Shown here: positions 1 to 13,300 of the stretch, piece by piece
Numbering within the stretch: the stretch's first letter is position 1
Layout of the letters: each line of letters opens with the position of its first letter
From: Archivesica marissinica
Taxonomy: Eukaryota; Mollusca; Bivalvia; Venerida; Vesicomyidae
Direction: 5' to 3'
Length of the DNA: 64,000 nt
Assembly (NCBI GenBank): GCA_014843695.1
Contig: CM026397.1
Coordinates: forward strand, 35,747,586 to 35,811,585
Position numbers and translations under genes: made by a program
The notes under the pieces: model-generated
Databases searched by the model: none
Seen by the model: the letters and a program-made list of their open reading frames with translations, nothing else
Told to the model about the DNA's origin: nothing

Positions 1-1527
1 TATGTGAGATGGTACAGTGGTCGCTAGGTTAGACAGGTTGGTTTTCTCTGGTCACTATGTGAGATGGTATAGTGGTCACTAGGTCAGACAGGTTGGTTTT
101 CTCTTGTCGCTATGTGAGATGGTATAGTGGTCGCTAGGTCAGACAGGTTGGTTTTCTCTGGTCACTATGTGAGATGGTACAGTGGTCGCTAGGTCAGACA
201 GGTTAGTTTTCTCTGGTCACTATGTGAGATGGTATAGTGGTTGCTAGGTCAGACAGGTTGGTTTTCTCTGGTCACTATGTGAGATGGTATAGTGGTCACT
301 ATGTCAGACAGGTTGGATTTCTCTTGGTCACTATGTGAGATGGTATAGTGGTCACTAGGTCAGACAGGTTGGTTTTCTCTTGTCACTATGTGAGATGGTA
401 TAGTGGTTGCTAGGTCAGACAGGTTGGTTTTCTCTGGTCACTATGTGAGATGGTATAGTGGTTGCTAGGTCAGACAGGTTGGTTTTCTCTTGTCACTATG
501 TGAGATGGTACAGTGGTTGCTAGGTCAGACAGGTTGGTTTTCTCTGGTCACTATGTGAGATGGTATAGTGGTTGCTAGGTCAGACAGGTTGGTTTTCTCT
601 GGTCACTATGTGAGATGGTATAGTGGTTGCTAGGTCAGACAGGTTGGTTTTCTCTTGTCACTATGTGAGATGGTACAGTGGTTGCTAGGTCAGACAGGTT
701 GGTTTTCTCTGGTCACTATGTGAGATGGTATAGTGGTTGCTAGGTCAGACAGGTTGGTTTTCTCTGGTCACTATGTGAGATGGTATAGTGGCTGCTAGGT
801 CAGACAGGTTGGTTTTCTCTGGTCACTATGTGAGATGGTACAGTGGTCGCTATGTCAGACAGGTTGGGTTTCTCTGGTCACTATGTGAGATGGTACAGTG
901 GTCGCTAGGTCAGACAGGTTGGTTTTCTCTGGTCACTATGTGAGATGGTATAGTGGTCGCTAGGTCAGACAGGTTGGTTTTCTCTGGTCACTATGTGAGA
1001 TGGTACAGTGGTCGCTAGGTCAGACAGGTTGGTTTTCTCTGGTCACTATGTGAGATGGTATAGTGGTCGCTAGGTCAGACAGGTTGGTTTTCTCTGGTCA
1101 CTATGTGAGATGGTATAGTGGTCATTAGGTCAGACAGGTTGGTTTTGTCTGGTCACTATGTGAGATGGTACAAGGTCAGACAGGTTGGTTTTCTCTGGTC
1201 ACTATGTGAGATGGTATAGTGGTCATTAGGTCAGACAGGTTGGTTTTCTCTGGTCACTATGTGAGATGGTATAGTGGTCACTAGGTCAGACAGGTTGGTT
1301 TTCTCTGGTCACTATGTGAGATGGTATAGTGGTCGCTAGGTCAGACAGGTTGGTTTTCTCTGGTCACTATGTGAGATGGTAAGTGGTCGCTAGGTCAGAC
1401 AGGTTGGTTTTCTCTGGTCACTATGTGAGATGGTATAGTTGTCGCTAGGTCAGACAGGTTGGTTTTCTCTGGTCACTATGTGAGATGGTATAGTGGTCGC
1501 TAGGTCAGACAGGTTGGTTTTCTCTGG
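1..1527. repeat. 55-bp minisatellite (about 28 copies) derived from a SINE E body
   Basis: The unit begins TATGTGAGATGGTATAGTGG and contains GTCAGACAGGTTGGTTTTCT; its length is 55 bp and copies differ at a few sites (tatagtgg/tacagtgg, ggtcgc/ggttgc). The same string occurs once, diverged, inside SINE E at 22036-22105. The sequence directly after the array (1528-1625) is the rest of that SINE. The array runs off the left edge, so its true length is unknown. Confidence 0.95.
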
Positions 1528-1625
1528 TCACTCCAGCTGCCTCCCACACGAATGACCACATATACGCTCTCAAATTGGTAAAGCTTGTTTCGCTTTCATT
1601 GTAAAATAAATAACAAATAAACCTC
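1528..1625 (+). mobile_element. SINE E 3' remainder after the satellite
   Basis: Carries CTCCCACACGAATGACCACA, then a tail with GTAAAGCTTGTTTCGCTTTC and an A-rich end with AATAAATAACAAATAA. This matches the segment after the TATGTGAGATGG block in SINE E at 21942-22250 and shows where the 1-1527 array came from. Confidence 0.8.
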
Positions 1626-1790
1626 TGTATCAGATGGGTTATCTCTGTCACAGGTGGTTGGCCGAGTTTGCTCCCATACATATTTCTATACGTTACTATT
1701 TCTGTGGGATTATATAATCTGCATGTTCTTTGGTATAAAGAATATTAACTCTAAACTAATGCATACATCATTGCAGTGTACATATATTGT

Positions 1791-2018
1791 GGAAGTCGTG
1801 ATAGCGCAGTGGATGCGCGTTCATTTCAGGTCCAGAGTTTGAGCCCCATTGGAGCCGTTACGATTGTGCCCTTAGGCAAGGCATTTAAATTCCACATTGC
1901 CTCTTCTCTCTCCCTCATGGCGATGGATTCCATCAGGAATGAGGTATCGAGCGTGATTAAAATAAGTTGTAATAACTTGTTTCACAATCAAGCTAAAATA
2001 AATTTGTTAAATAAATAA
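1791..2018 (+). mobile_element. SINE C copy 1
   Basis: tRNA-like head with A box TGATAGCGCAGTGGATGCGC and degenerate B box AGAGTTTGAGCCCC, body GCCGTTACGATTGTGCCCTT, GATGGATTCCATCAGGAATG, and tail AAGTTGTAATAACTTGTTTC ending in AATAAATAAA. A second short copy of the tail alone follows at about 2041-2085. Confidence 0.9.
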
Positions 2019-2619
2019 AATGAACCGCTGCCATATGTATGGAGATTAAAATAAGTTGTAATAACTTGTTTTGTAATCGAGCTTAATGAAACATGTAAAC
2101 AGTAACCAGTAAAACTTTCATTGGAAATAAGATATAAGCTGCAAGAATTAATACTTATATTCATGTATAATTGTATATTATCAGTTTATTAGGTTATTGT
2201 TTAACACTGTTCAAATGCAGTCACACTACATAATTATGAATAAAATACAAGTATACATAAAAAATTTTTGTATAAACTACATATATTGAAGACTACTTGA
2301 ACTTGCATAAGCAGCTATTTCTACCATAGCTACTGTGATAATATTTTGTGTAGGCCTCTCTTACTTTGTAGATATATTGATTTATATTTCATGTCATGTT
2401 GATCTTCCAAATTAATCACTCTTGTATATCTTTTATATCTGATCTTTACATGCCTGCACTGAAACACTCAAAAAATATTAAGAAAATATTTTATCTTGTG
2501 TATTTGGGTTAGTGGTTCTACCAGGTCCAACTTTTTATTGAGCGGAAAAATCAAAGAAGATTTTGCTTCGGTTATTAACATTTCTTTAATTATACTATTT
2601 TAGCTTAAGTTAAGCTTAG
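2019..2619. other. upstream non-coding sequence, no gene
   Basis: AT-rich; apart from the stray SINE C tail at 2041-2085, I see no recognisable element, RNA gene or coding potential. Confidence 0.6.
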
Positions 2620-2849
2620 TTTATACAAATTTATTTTACCTTGATTGCGAAACAAGTTCTTACAACTTATATTAATCACTCTCGAGGCCTCATTCCTGAT
2701 GGAATCCATCGCCACGAGGGAGAGAGAAGAGGCAACATGGAAATTAAATGCTGCCTAAGGGCACAATCGTAACGGCTTCAACGGGGTACGAACTCCGGAC
2801 CTTTCGCATCTGAAGCGAATTTGTGTCCACTGCACTATGACGACTTCTT
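2620..2849 (-). mobile_element. SINE C copy 2 (reverse)
   Basis: Read on the minus strand, it has the tRNA-like head at 2849, the body with the GATGGATTCCATCAGGAATG block (seen on + as CATTCCTGATGGAATCCATC), and the tail TTGCGAAACAAG / AATAAATTTGTATAAAC. Divergence from copy 3 is moderate. Confidence 0.88.
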
Positions 2850-2930
2850 AAGTTAAGATATCTGTTTTCCTATCTCTAGGGCCCTGCATGGTTACAGGGC
2901 TTTCTTGTATTATAGAATTGAAACCATTCG

Positions 2931-3161
2931 TTTATACAAATTTATTTTAGCTCGATTGCGAAACAAGTTCTTATAACTTATACTAATCACTCTTCGAGAC
3001 CTCATTCCTGATGGAATCCATCGCCACGAGGGAGAGAGAAGAGGCATGTGGAATTTAATTGCCTTGCCTAAGGACACAATCGTAACGGCTCCAGCGGGGC
3101 TCAAACTCCGGGCCTTTCGCACGTGAAGTGAACGCGCTACCACTGAGCTATCACGACTTCC
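2931..3161 (-). mobile_element. SINE C copy 3 (reverse)
   Basis: Same orientation as and only about 80 bp from copy 2. It has an intact body and a recognisable B box (GAGTTTGAGCCCC on the minus strand). The two copies differ enough to be separate insertions, not a recent duplication. Confidence 0.88.
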
Positions 3162-4270
3162 ATAATTGAGACCATTGCCCTACCCATAGCTATAATACTG
3201 TCTGCTAATCATTGAAATGTTCACTGAGATATTATAATTATGAGATGTTTGATTGTTAGTTTTGTTAATAAACAAATCAATATCTTAGTGTTATTACTCT
3301 AAGCAAATATCTTATCCTCTACGTGTTTGTCTGTATTATCTAGTGGTACGGTTGTCTGTTCCGTACTTGTAACGAATAAACAGATCTAAACACTGGCAAG
3401 TTATACGTAGGTAAACGTGAAAGGAATACATAGATAATTCAGGCGTACTATTGATTGATTGCCTATATTGACAGTACAGGCTTCCGATATACATATTATA
3501 TACTATAGAATCGTTGACCTCTCCATAACACTTGTTCATTCGCCTCTTCAATAATTGTTTAAACTTCTATGTGTGGGATTTTAGTTAAAAGAAATGGTCT
3601 GTTGGCAGTTGTACAATTTATGGTTTAGTGAATTGATTACATTGTGACATTGTGACATTGTGACATTGTCTTTGTTTGGAATATATTACCAAGATATTTT
3701 TTTAAAGAAATTGTGAAAAGATTGGATTATATATTGATTTGAACTATTGAACATTTTAGTGAAAAGCAAATTTGATGAGGTAATAAAAGTCTCCAAGTTT
3801 GTTTGGGTTTTATACCCATTACTTGTAAAACATGTAATGGATATGTGAGAGTTATGTTATGGATTAATGTGTGGTAAATATGTGAGGTGATTGAAGGCCT
3901 TATTGTTGGTAAAGTGTGAAAAATATACCTGAGGTGAAAATACTTAGCTGAACAAAAAGTTTGTGTTAGCATTGTTGTGAAAGTCAAAACAACATTACCT
4001 AAGGTGTATTTATGAATTTAGTCTTGTGTTCTAAGTGGAATCATACATCGGAATGTTTACAAGATGGATTCTGTAACATAACAAGGCAGTTTTATAGTAT
4101 TGTATGTGCTTCATTTGTTTAAAGAATTAAATGTGTGTGCGTTAAACAAGAAAAGTGACCATAGGGTAATATATTGTGTAGTACTGGAAATATAATATAG
4201 TACAATACAAGCGTTAAACAAGTGATTGAAAGTGGCCTTATAGGGCAATATATTCTAATTCACTATCCAG
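3162..4270. other. upstream non-coding sequence, no gene
   Basis: No coding potential. A short GTGACATT tetraplication lies near 3642-3668. The last 20 nt before 4271 could serve as a 3' splice site (ttcactatccag). Confidence 0.55.
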
Positions 4271-4358
4271 GCTGAGCTGCCAGTGAGATCGGAGCGACGG
4301 GAAGAAATGGCGGCTCGAGTTCGACACAACCCAGTCTACCTAGCCAGTTTACCAATTG
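4271..4358 (+). CDS. CSPP1: CSPP1 exon 1 of window (internal or alternative first exon)
   Basis: Reads [18 protein letters not shown] then [12 protein letters not shown]; 88 nt, phase 0 in and phase 1 out, donor TTG|gtaagt. The acceptor would be TATCCAG at 4270. Alternatively this is a first exon: the in-frame ATG at 4307 has a good context (gaagaaATGG) and the frame closes upstream at a TAA at 4256. The SLPIG ending joins well to exon 2. It has no clear vertebrate match, so it is less certain than the later exons. Confidence 0.75.
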
Positions 4359-7300
4359 GTAAGTGTCTGTCTTCATTTTATGCAAATATAATGTTGCAAT
4401 TTTGATTGCTGTTGGATTATTTTGATGTTATTTTTATGTTGTAAGTTGTCTATTTCTTAATCTTAAAGAATTAAAGTGAATTTGAATGAAATTGCGATAA
4501 ACACAAGATATTTGTATTAAAAAACTCATTATTAAATAGTGAAGTATGAACATGACAGTCGCGATAGCGTAGTGGTAGCGTGTACGGTGTTCGATTCAGA
4601 TGCGAGAGGCCCGGAGCTCAAACCCAGCTGTAGTCGTTACGATTGTGCCCTTTGACAAGGCATTTAAATTCCACAGTGCCTCTTCTTTCTCTTTCATGGC
4701 GATGGATTCCATCAGGAATGAGGTCTCGAGAGCGATTAAACTAACATTGTAAGAATTTGTTTCACAATCGAGCTAAAATAAATTTGAATAAATTGAGATA
4801 GAATAGAATCCTCCTTGGCATAATGTACATGGTGTCCCCCAGTTACAATGAAACTAATGGAAATTTGAATAATGTTTCAATAGAAACATGCATACTTTCC
4901 TTGACCGCACAACATAATTCATTGAAAGTTAATCATATTCACAAATTTTTGTATTATTTGATGTATTTATAATACATTGCACCCGATACAACACATTAGA
5001 CTTTACTGTAAAAAGTGAATGCAATTAAACACTAAAATTGATTGAAATATGCAACTGGATTGTGGCGTCCGTGGTCCAGTGGTAGAGCGTCGGATTTGGA
5101 ATCGAACGGTCCCGGGTTCGATACGCGGTCAGGCCACGTATGTAGTGTCATTGAGCAAGGCACCTCACACACATTGCTTAGTACTGGTTAACCACTTAGC
5201 TCGGCTAGGTCTGCCCAGGAAAACATGTCTAGTTCCCCGCAAGGGACATACATACATACTATTTCAACTGGAGTTAGTTTTTAGGTTATACAAATTTGTT
5301 TTAGCTTGGTTGCGAAACAAATTCTTACAACTTATAATAATCACCCGCGAGGGGTTCGACATTAACGGAAGATAGATAGATCACTCTCAAGACCTCAATC
5401 CTGATGGAATCCATCGCCACGAGGGAGAGAGAAGAGGCAACGTGGAACTTAAATACTTTGCCTAAGGGCACAATTGTAACGGCTACAAACAGGGCTTGAA
5501 CTCCGGCCCCTTTCGCACTTGAAGCAACCGTGCTACCACTGTGCTATAACAACTCCCACATCTTTTTATTTATACATTAATTATGTTATTATGTTATGGT
5601 GTATCAGATGTTCTTGTATCAGGTTATATACATGTGGCATGTGTCGGTAACTGCAGTTTCTTGTTGTTACTTTTAGGATAATCCTATTTTATTGCATTCA
5701 TTCTATATATACAATGTACAGAACAAAACAAATGAACACACTTGTATAATTATGTTGCATTCATTCTATATATACAATGTACAGAACAAAACAAATGAAC
5801 ACACTTGTATAATTTTGTATAGTATATATATCATTCATGTCATTGTTTTGCACAAGAATTGTCAATAAATGTTGTAGCAAATGGGTTGGGCCACAAGTTT
5901 TAACAACAGTAGTTACGGCCCTCCCCATAATACTAAATTGTGTATGTCTATATAAATCAGAGCTCATTCTAGGTCAGAATTTTTGGGAGAAGTGATAAAA
6001 CACGCAATTGCGTCCTTAAATGGTGATATATAATATATTTAATCAAAATAGGGTTAAATACATAATATGACCATTCAATAGAATATATGAATGAAAGCAG
6101 TGCTTTATAATGGGCCAGTGTATCTTACTTGGGCAACATTTTGTATGAAAATTGTAAAAAAAAAATGGATTTTTTTTTTTTAGGGAGAAATGGGGCCCCA
6201 GGGGGCAAAGTCAGGGTCCCTAGGGCGACTATTTCGCCCCGACTATTTCGCCCAAGTCACCCTCTAGAATGAGCCATGTAAATATTATATTTAACTAAGA
6301 GCTGTACAGGAGAAGCAACTTAATTTAATTTTAATTGAACAGAAAGAGAAAATAACGAGCATATAAGATTTGATTAGTGTTAGGAGAAGTTGTTGAAAGT
6401 ACCTAACTACCAAGATGTATGGATGTTTCATGATGGCTGTCATGAATCTGTTGCATGGAAGACCTCGTTACAGTACATAATATATACTACTGCCTACCAT
6501 TTTCCTTTCAAATGCCGTTAGCTCAATTCTTTGATGAATAAATGAGTAAATAATTTAAATAACGTATCAATGCACCAGTTATATATGGACTTTTATACTA
6601 ACAAAAGAACTGTTAAATTTATTTAACATTAAGAAAGATTAAATCTGACTGTATCTTTGATGAGATGAAAAGTGCAACATTACTAGTTATTATCACCATT
6701 GATTATTCCTATAGAAAAAAACCATTGGTACTAAAAATGTCATAAATATGATTTTGGTTTATTCATTCATACTGTTTCATGCCTAAGAGATAAATGTATT
6801 AGTTAGTAACACTTGTGCTGCTGGCTGATATTTCTTTCGTAAAGTCATGGCTCATCCTTGAGGGGAAATATGGGCAGAATAGTTGCCTAGGGATCATGAC
6901 TTCATCCCCTGGGGGGCCCACCTGTCCACTTCCCCAAATTAAATAATTCTGATTTTTTTTTTACAATTTTCAAGCAAAATCTTGTCCTGTAAGCTACACT
7001 GGCCATTTTAAAGCACTAGGTTGCATTTGATAGTCATATTATATATTTTAACCCTGTTTTGTTCCAATATATTAACCCTTTCAACACCACAGGCCTCTCA
7101 ATAGCCTTACAAAAAAGTGTAGATCCAGATGAGCCAGCTCGTAACGAGCCATCTCATCAGGATCTGCACTTTTTGCCAGTAATAAATTATTACTATTTTT
7201 AGACAAAAATTACCCATTTTGATAAATAAATTGGTCCAAATGTAATTTTCTTATTAATTTATTGGTCTGAAAATATCATGCACCAGTCCATGTCAGCTAC

Positions 7301-10300
7301 TTGGTGTTGAATGGGTTAACATCATGCACCAGTCCATGTCAGTTACTTGGTGTTGAATGGGTTAATATCATGCACCAGTCCATGTCAGTTACTTGGTGTT
7401 GAATGGGTTAAATATCCTGTACCAGTCCATGTCAGTTACTTGGTGTTGAATGGGTTAATATCATGCACCAGTCCATGTCAGTTACTCAGTGTTGAATGGG
7501 GGTGTTGAATAGATATGCACCAGTCCATGTCAGTTACTTGGTGTTGAATGGGTTAATATCATGCACCAGTCCATGTCAGTTACTTGGTGTTGAATGGGTT
7601 AAATATCCTGTACCAGTCCATGTCAGTTACTTGGTGTTGAATGGGTTAATATCATGCACCAGTCCATGTCAGTTACTTGGTGTTGAATGGGTTAATATCA
7701 TGCATCAGTCCATGTCAGTTACTTGGTGTTGAATGGGTTAATATCATGCACCAGTCCATGTCAGTTACTTGGTGTTGAATGGGTTAATATCAAGCACCAG
7801 TGGGTTAGATACTACCATTTAAGAGCTCAATCACTTCTCCCAAAAAACCACGATGCCATTTCTCTCTCGCACATTGCAATGATTTCCGTTAATGGAATGA
7901 GCTCTCCGGAGATTAGTCTAAGCTCAAGAAAGTAGTGGTTTCGTAATCAAGCTCGAGTAAATATGTATAAACTACGAAAAGGATATATGGGATTTCAGAA
8001 AATAGATCGGAGGAATAATTGTATGATAGTTCTGTTTGCTCTCTCCTATATATAATATCAGGGGCGGTTCTAGGATTTGCTAAGAGGTGGGGTTGAAAAT
8101 ATTTTTTTGATCTGGTGGAAGGTAGTGAAAAAATATCTATTTTAATGGGGAAATATACATAAACTGACAGCAGAGGGGGTGTTAAACCCCTCCCCTCTCT
8201 AGAACCGCCACTGAATATGTTACCATGGTGACTAGACACAGCCTCTCTCTCGCAGGTGGTGCACCCGGACTCAACGTGGGTAGGTTTATATTATGTATTC
8301 ACCATATTTATATTTCTTGTACATCTGTTGTTTCAGCTTGGTTTAGTCAGAATTCAAAGTAGAAATTAAAAGCTTTTATTCGTTTTTCAATTGTCAAAAA
8401 TTAGCATAGCTGCTCTATGCAATCCAGTACATCATAATATTATGTTGGAGTTTATATGAGATTGCATCGGGTGATAACAGTGGGTAGATAACTAATATTA
8501 TTATAACATATATTTTTTGTCATTAAATATAATATAGAGCTTTGAACCAATTCCGTGTCACTAAATTATGACTCTAGCAAAGTTGGAAATACCATGCATT
8601 GTAATTAATAATATTAGGTAGAAATCTTTTGAACAAAATTTTATGAGTTTTTTTATGAGCTATTATCCTATATATAGTACTAATACAAGATATCTCATCT
8701 CGCAGACGGATCTGTAGTCCGGTGGTAGCACGCTGGACTGGTAACCCAGGGATCGCAGGTTCGATCCCCCCGTCTGACCCTAATAAAATTAATAGTCTTT
8801 CAGATGGGACGTTAAACCGAGGTCTCGTGTTGGTGCTGTACACCATGCACGTAAAAGAACCAGGAGACTCTGGAATAGGTCTATCATTGCACTATCCTCC
8901 AAAATCTAAAATGACTAATCTCTTCAGGAGGCATCGCTCATATGGGCAACCGGTAGCGACGATAAATAAACGTAAAACACAAATATCTCATCTCCATGTT
9001 CTCAATGTAGTGCATTGTTTTTCTCTATTGAATGTTGTATGTGCATTTGTTTATTGTGGATTTGTTTGATCATCAATGCTATGGCATAGGCAGGCAGGGG
9101 TGTAGGCAGGGGTAGATTTCTGGGTATGGGTTCTGACTGCATTCAGTGAAAATTGTAGGTTAGATTGTTGTGTTTTAATACTGCCACAAATTTTATATAT
9201 TTCACATTGATAGATAGATCTACATTGTACTAATTTAATTTATCGTTTCCGAGATAAAAATGATAGTTCTGGTTGTGTCTGGAAGTATCTCCTCCCCTTA
9301 CATCTTATGCAACCATAATTCCACAGATTGTTTCTTGCGTGAAATATTGATAGAACATTAACCCTTCCCCTCATAGAAGCACCTCTTGACACCATTACCA
9401 ATACGACATACATTGACAATGTAGTAGCCAAACCAATGTTCATAATAAACCCTTCCCCTCATAGAAGCACCTCTTGACACCATTACCAATACGACATACA
9501 TTGACAATGTAGTAGCCAAACCAATGTTCATAAACCCTTTCCCTCATAGAAGCACTTCTTGACACCATTACCAATACGACATACATTGACATTGTAATAG
9601 CCAAACCAATGTTCATTAACCCTTATCCTCATAGAAGCACCTCTTGACACCATTACCAATACAACATACACGAATATGACATACATTGACAATGTAGAAG
9701 CCAAACCAATGTGCATAAACACTTTCCCCCATAGAAGCACCTCTTGACACCATTACCAATATGACATACATTGACAATGTAGTAGCCAAACCAATGTTCA
9801 TTGACTCTTCCCATCATAGAAGCACCTCTTGACACCATTACTAATACGACATACATTGACAATGTAGTAGCCAAACCAATGTTCATTGACCTTTCCCTCA
9901 TAGAAGCACCTCTTGACGCCATTACCAATATGACATACATTGACAATGTAGTAGCCAAACCAATGTTCATAAACCCTTTCCCCCATAGAAGCACCTCTTG
10001 ACACCATTACCAATACGACATACATTAACAATGTAGTAGCCAAACCAATGTTCATAATAAAGGCAAGAATCTCATGTAGTCCCAGCAATATCTATGGAGG
10101 TGGGACAGATATGGCAACTACTTATCCACTGCATGCTAGCTAAATGGCTGTCATGTGTATGGAGATATAATAGTATATTAACCTAAATCTCTATGAAGGA
10201 AAGGGTTAACACTGAGCCGATTGATAAAACTTGCACCATTCGCAGATGTTTTAATGAACTTCTGTGTTTTGTTGTATCAGCATTTGACAGTAAAGATTAT

Positions 10301-13300
10301 GTGTTGCATACGGTTGCATACAGGGGTTAGATTTATATATGCATTTCACTCTTCACCTGTTGCAATATGTCCATTTCATTCTGGTTTTAACACTTCATGC
10401 TTAGTCAAATAAAGGCTATAAATAGTTCAAATAATTCATTAAATCTTTTTAAAAAAAAAATTTGTAGCCGAAAAAATATGTTATGGAATTTCATTAGACT
10501 TGTGTTGTTACGAAATATGTCATGGAATTTCATTAGAATTGTGTCGTTACGAAATATGTCATGGAATTTCATTAGAATTGTGTTGTAATTTCATGAGACA
10601 TATTTTACTGTTCTCGTAGTACACAAGTATTCTGCCAGTCAAATTGAGATGAACTTTTCACCTTCTAGAAGCTAGAACATTACTTGTGACTTGTAACTGT
10701 TTGCACTCTTTAAGCAGTGAAAATAACAGTCATTCTATTTCATTAGACACAATTCGTTGATAGCAAATGACGGTATTACTCGGCAACACAATTCTAATGA
10801 AATTACATGACATATTTGGTAACAACAGTGTGCGTGGTATACATAGCAAATAACGATATTACTCGGCAATGAAATTACATGACATATTTGGTAACAACAG
10901 TGCGTGGTATACATAGCAAATAACGGTATTACTCGGCAACACAATTCTAATGAAATTCCATGACATATTTCCAGACTTTTTCAAGGAAAATCACATTAAT
11001 GAATTGACGCCTGCTACATTTACATGAACTATTTATAGCCTTTAAAATACCCAGCATGCAAAGAGTTAATAAAATATGCTTGTTTTAATGTTTTGTATCA
11101 AGAAAAGCTTCAACATTGCTGCTGGGCTCTGTGTTTGTTTCTTTTCTCTGTACGTGCTTTCTACCATTCTAAACTTTGTTAATTGGGTTAAACACACATT
11201 CTACAGTCATTGTATTGTAATACTACCCGATATGCGTGTACATAACATGTTTTCCTGTTGTGGCTGGAAATTATAATGATCATGTTTTCAATCAAAGTGG
11301 TTGCGAAAAAGCATGTGAGAATTTGCAAATGGAAGTGAGCTTTCATTGCCTGTGAGAGTATTATCAAATAATCAATATAGTTCATTAGTGTGTTGTTTTG
11401 TTAAATATTAGGTAAGCAGCTTCAAGTGATAGAAACTAATCAAAGCTGTATAGTTCATTAGTGTGTTGTTTGTTAAATAATATTTACATCACTATTGCAT
11501 TTCCTTCGATGAACGTATGTGCCCTGATAGTATACAATTTGTGGAAGTTGTGATAGCGCGTTTGCTTCAGGTGCGATAGGTCCGGAGTTTGAGCCCCGCT
11601 GGAGCCGTTACGATTGTGCCCTTAGGCAAGGAATTTAAATTCCACATTGCCTCTTCTCCTCTCTCCCTCGTTGCGATGGATTCCATGAGGAATGAGGTCT
11701 CGAGAGTGATTAATATAAGTTGAAAGAACTTGTTTCGCAATCTAGCTAAAATAAATTTGTTTAAACTATACAATTTCGTATGAGGGTTTCCAACTAATGA
11801 TATGCAGCTGACATGCACACTCGATGCTACTGGCATGCAGTTGACGCTGTTCCAAGGAACACGGTAAATCGCAAATTGGACTATATATCTGTTAATTGGA
11901 AAGTGTGATTTTTGTTGTTGTCACATTGAAAAGAATAATTAATGTAAATATAAGTAATGAATCGATGGTTAATAGTTTCCATCGGGGGTATGAACTACAT
12001 TGGGCATGCTTAAAGTTAGCGTGGATGCCTTCGTCCTCCACACACTTCAACCACGCCCAATGTAGTTCATACCCCAATGAAAACTATTAACCCGTGATTC
12101 ATTCCTTAATTACGTCAGCAGCCTGAAATGATAGAAACTCGCAGAACATCACAAACACATAGGGGATTTGATTCACTCTGAAATCACAGATATTGACCAG
12201 AGAACATGACCATTTGCTTTACTAGCCTTGAATATGTTGTATTGTGTGCTGTTAGTGTTTTGTTTGTATCAGATATTATATGTTCATGCGTTGTTTCTGT
12301 TATGTGTATGTTTAATGGCATTCACACTGGCACAATAGTTAAGTAGTAGTACAATTCCATTAAATCTGCTTTTATTTTGTGCACAATTTAACATTATATT
12401 CCTTCACTAGTTAAGCTAATTATTAGTCATCAATTATTTAAACAGGATCAGTTCACTGTAGGTGTACCGGGGGAATCATAATTATAGAAAATCCAATTGT
12501 TTTGATGTTCCAAGTGAGATATTTTCATTACCGTCCAGACTTGCTTATAAGGCGATCTCGTCTATAAGACGACCCCCACACTTACATTTGTCCTGAAATC
12601 TGTGTGATTTGGCATGCACTGGCATATATGACGGGTTGATAAAATGGACACCAGACCCTGTATAAGTTGTATGTTTGGCCAGTGCAGGTTGAAGAAATGT
12701 TCAGTGTCCGAGTGCTTTCTTTTCTAGTACGTAATTATGGATACCATTAAATTTTAAGACATTTAAAAAAAAAATCGGTTTTGAAACATTTTTTTAGCAC
12801 TCACTTATAAGATGGGAAGCCACTTTCAGGCCGTAATCTGGTGGTAAAAATCTTACACTGTCTATATATAGACATTTGAGTGATCATGAACTTGGATTAA
12901 ATTATGACTAAATGTTTGCATGATGTTTTGATCTTATTATTAATTGCTACCATAAATGCTTGGCCATAAGTTGATCATTGCCATAAGTCGATCATTGCCA
13001 TAAGTCGATCATTGCCATAAGTCGATCATTGCCATAAGTCGATCATTGGATCATTGCCATAAGTCGATCATTGCCACAAGTTGATCATTGCCGTAAGTAG
13101 ATCATTGCCATAAGTCGATCATTGCTGTAAGTCGATCATTTCCGTAAGTCGAGGGGTATTTGGGTATTTTACTTACACCCACACATAAGTCAAGGTGAAA
13201 TTACCATGAGTGTTTCAGGTTGGTTGTTCTTGGGGAAATGGACTTTGTATTGTGGATTGCAACATTTGGAATTATATAGAAAAGTCGTAGACACTTAAAT

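Larger units (their letters stand above)
6849..7849 (-). mobile_element. MITE M copy 2, split by MITE H copy 1
   Basis: The left part (6849-7071) has the GGGGGGCCCAC and CACTGGCCATTTTAAAGCAC blocks; the right part (7804-7849) has ACTACCATTTAAGAGCTCAA and CACTTCTCCC. Between them is MITE H at the TTAA of the M sequence TATATTAA. Orientation is opposite to copy 1. Confidence 0.8.

Noticed and set aside
8276..8281. Exon 2 donor at 8276 (AAC|gtgggt)
   Set aside because: Would give 20 nt and break the frame into exon 3; the donor at 8280 keeps it and reads GLNVGEDER.
8702..8775. tRNA gene (Thr-like)
   Set aside because: It is the head of SINE B: continuous with a SINE body, repeated elsewhere with the same body, and flanked by target duplications. 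The same applies to the heads at 5058, 25267, 37321 and 37771.
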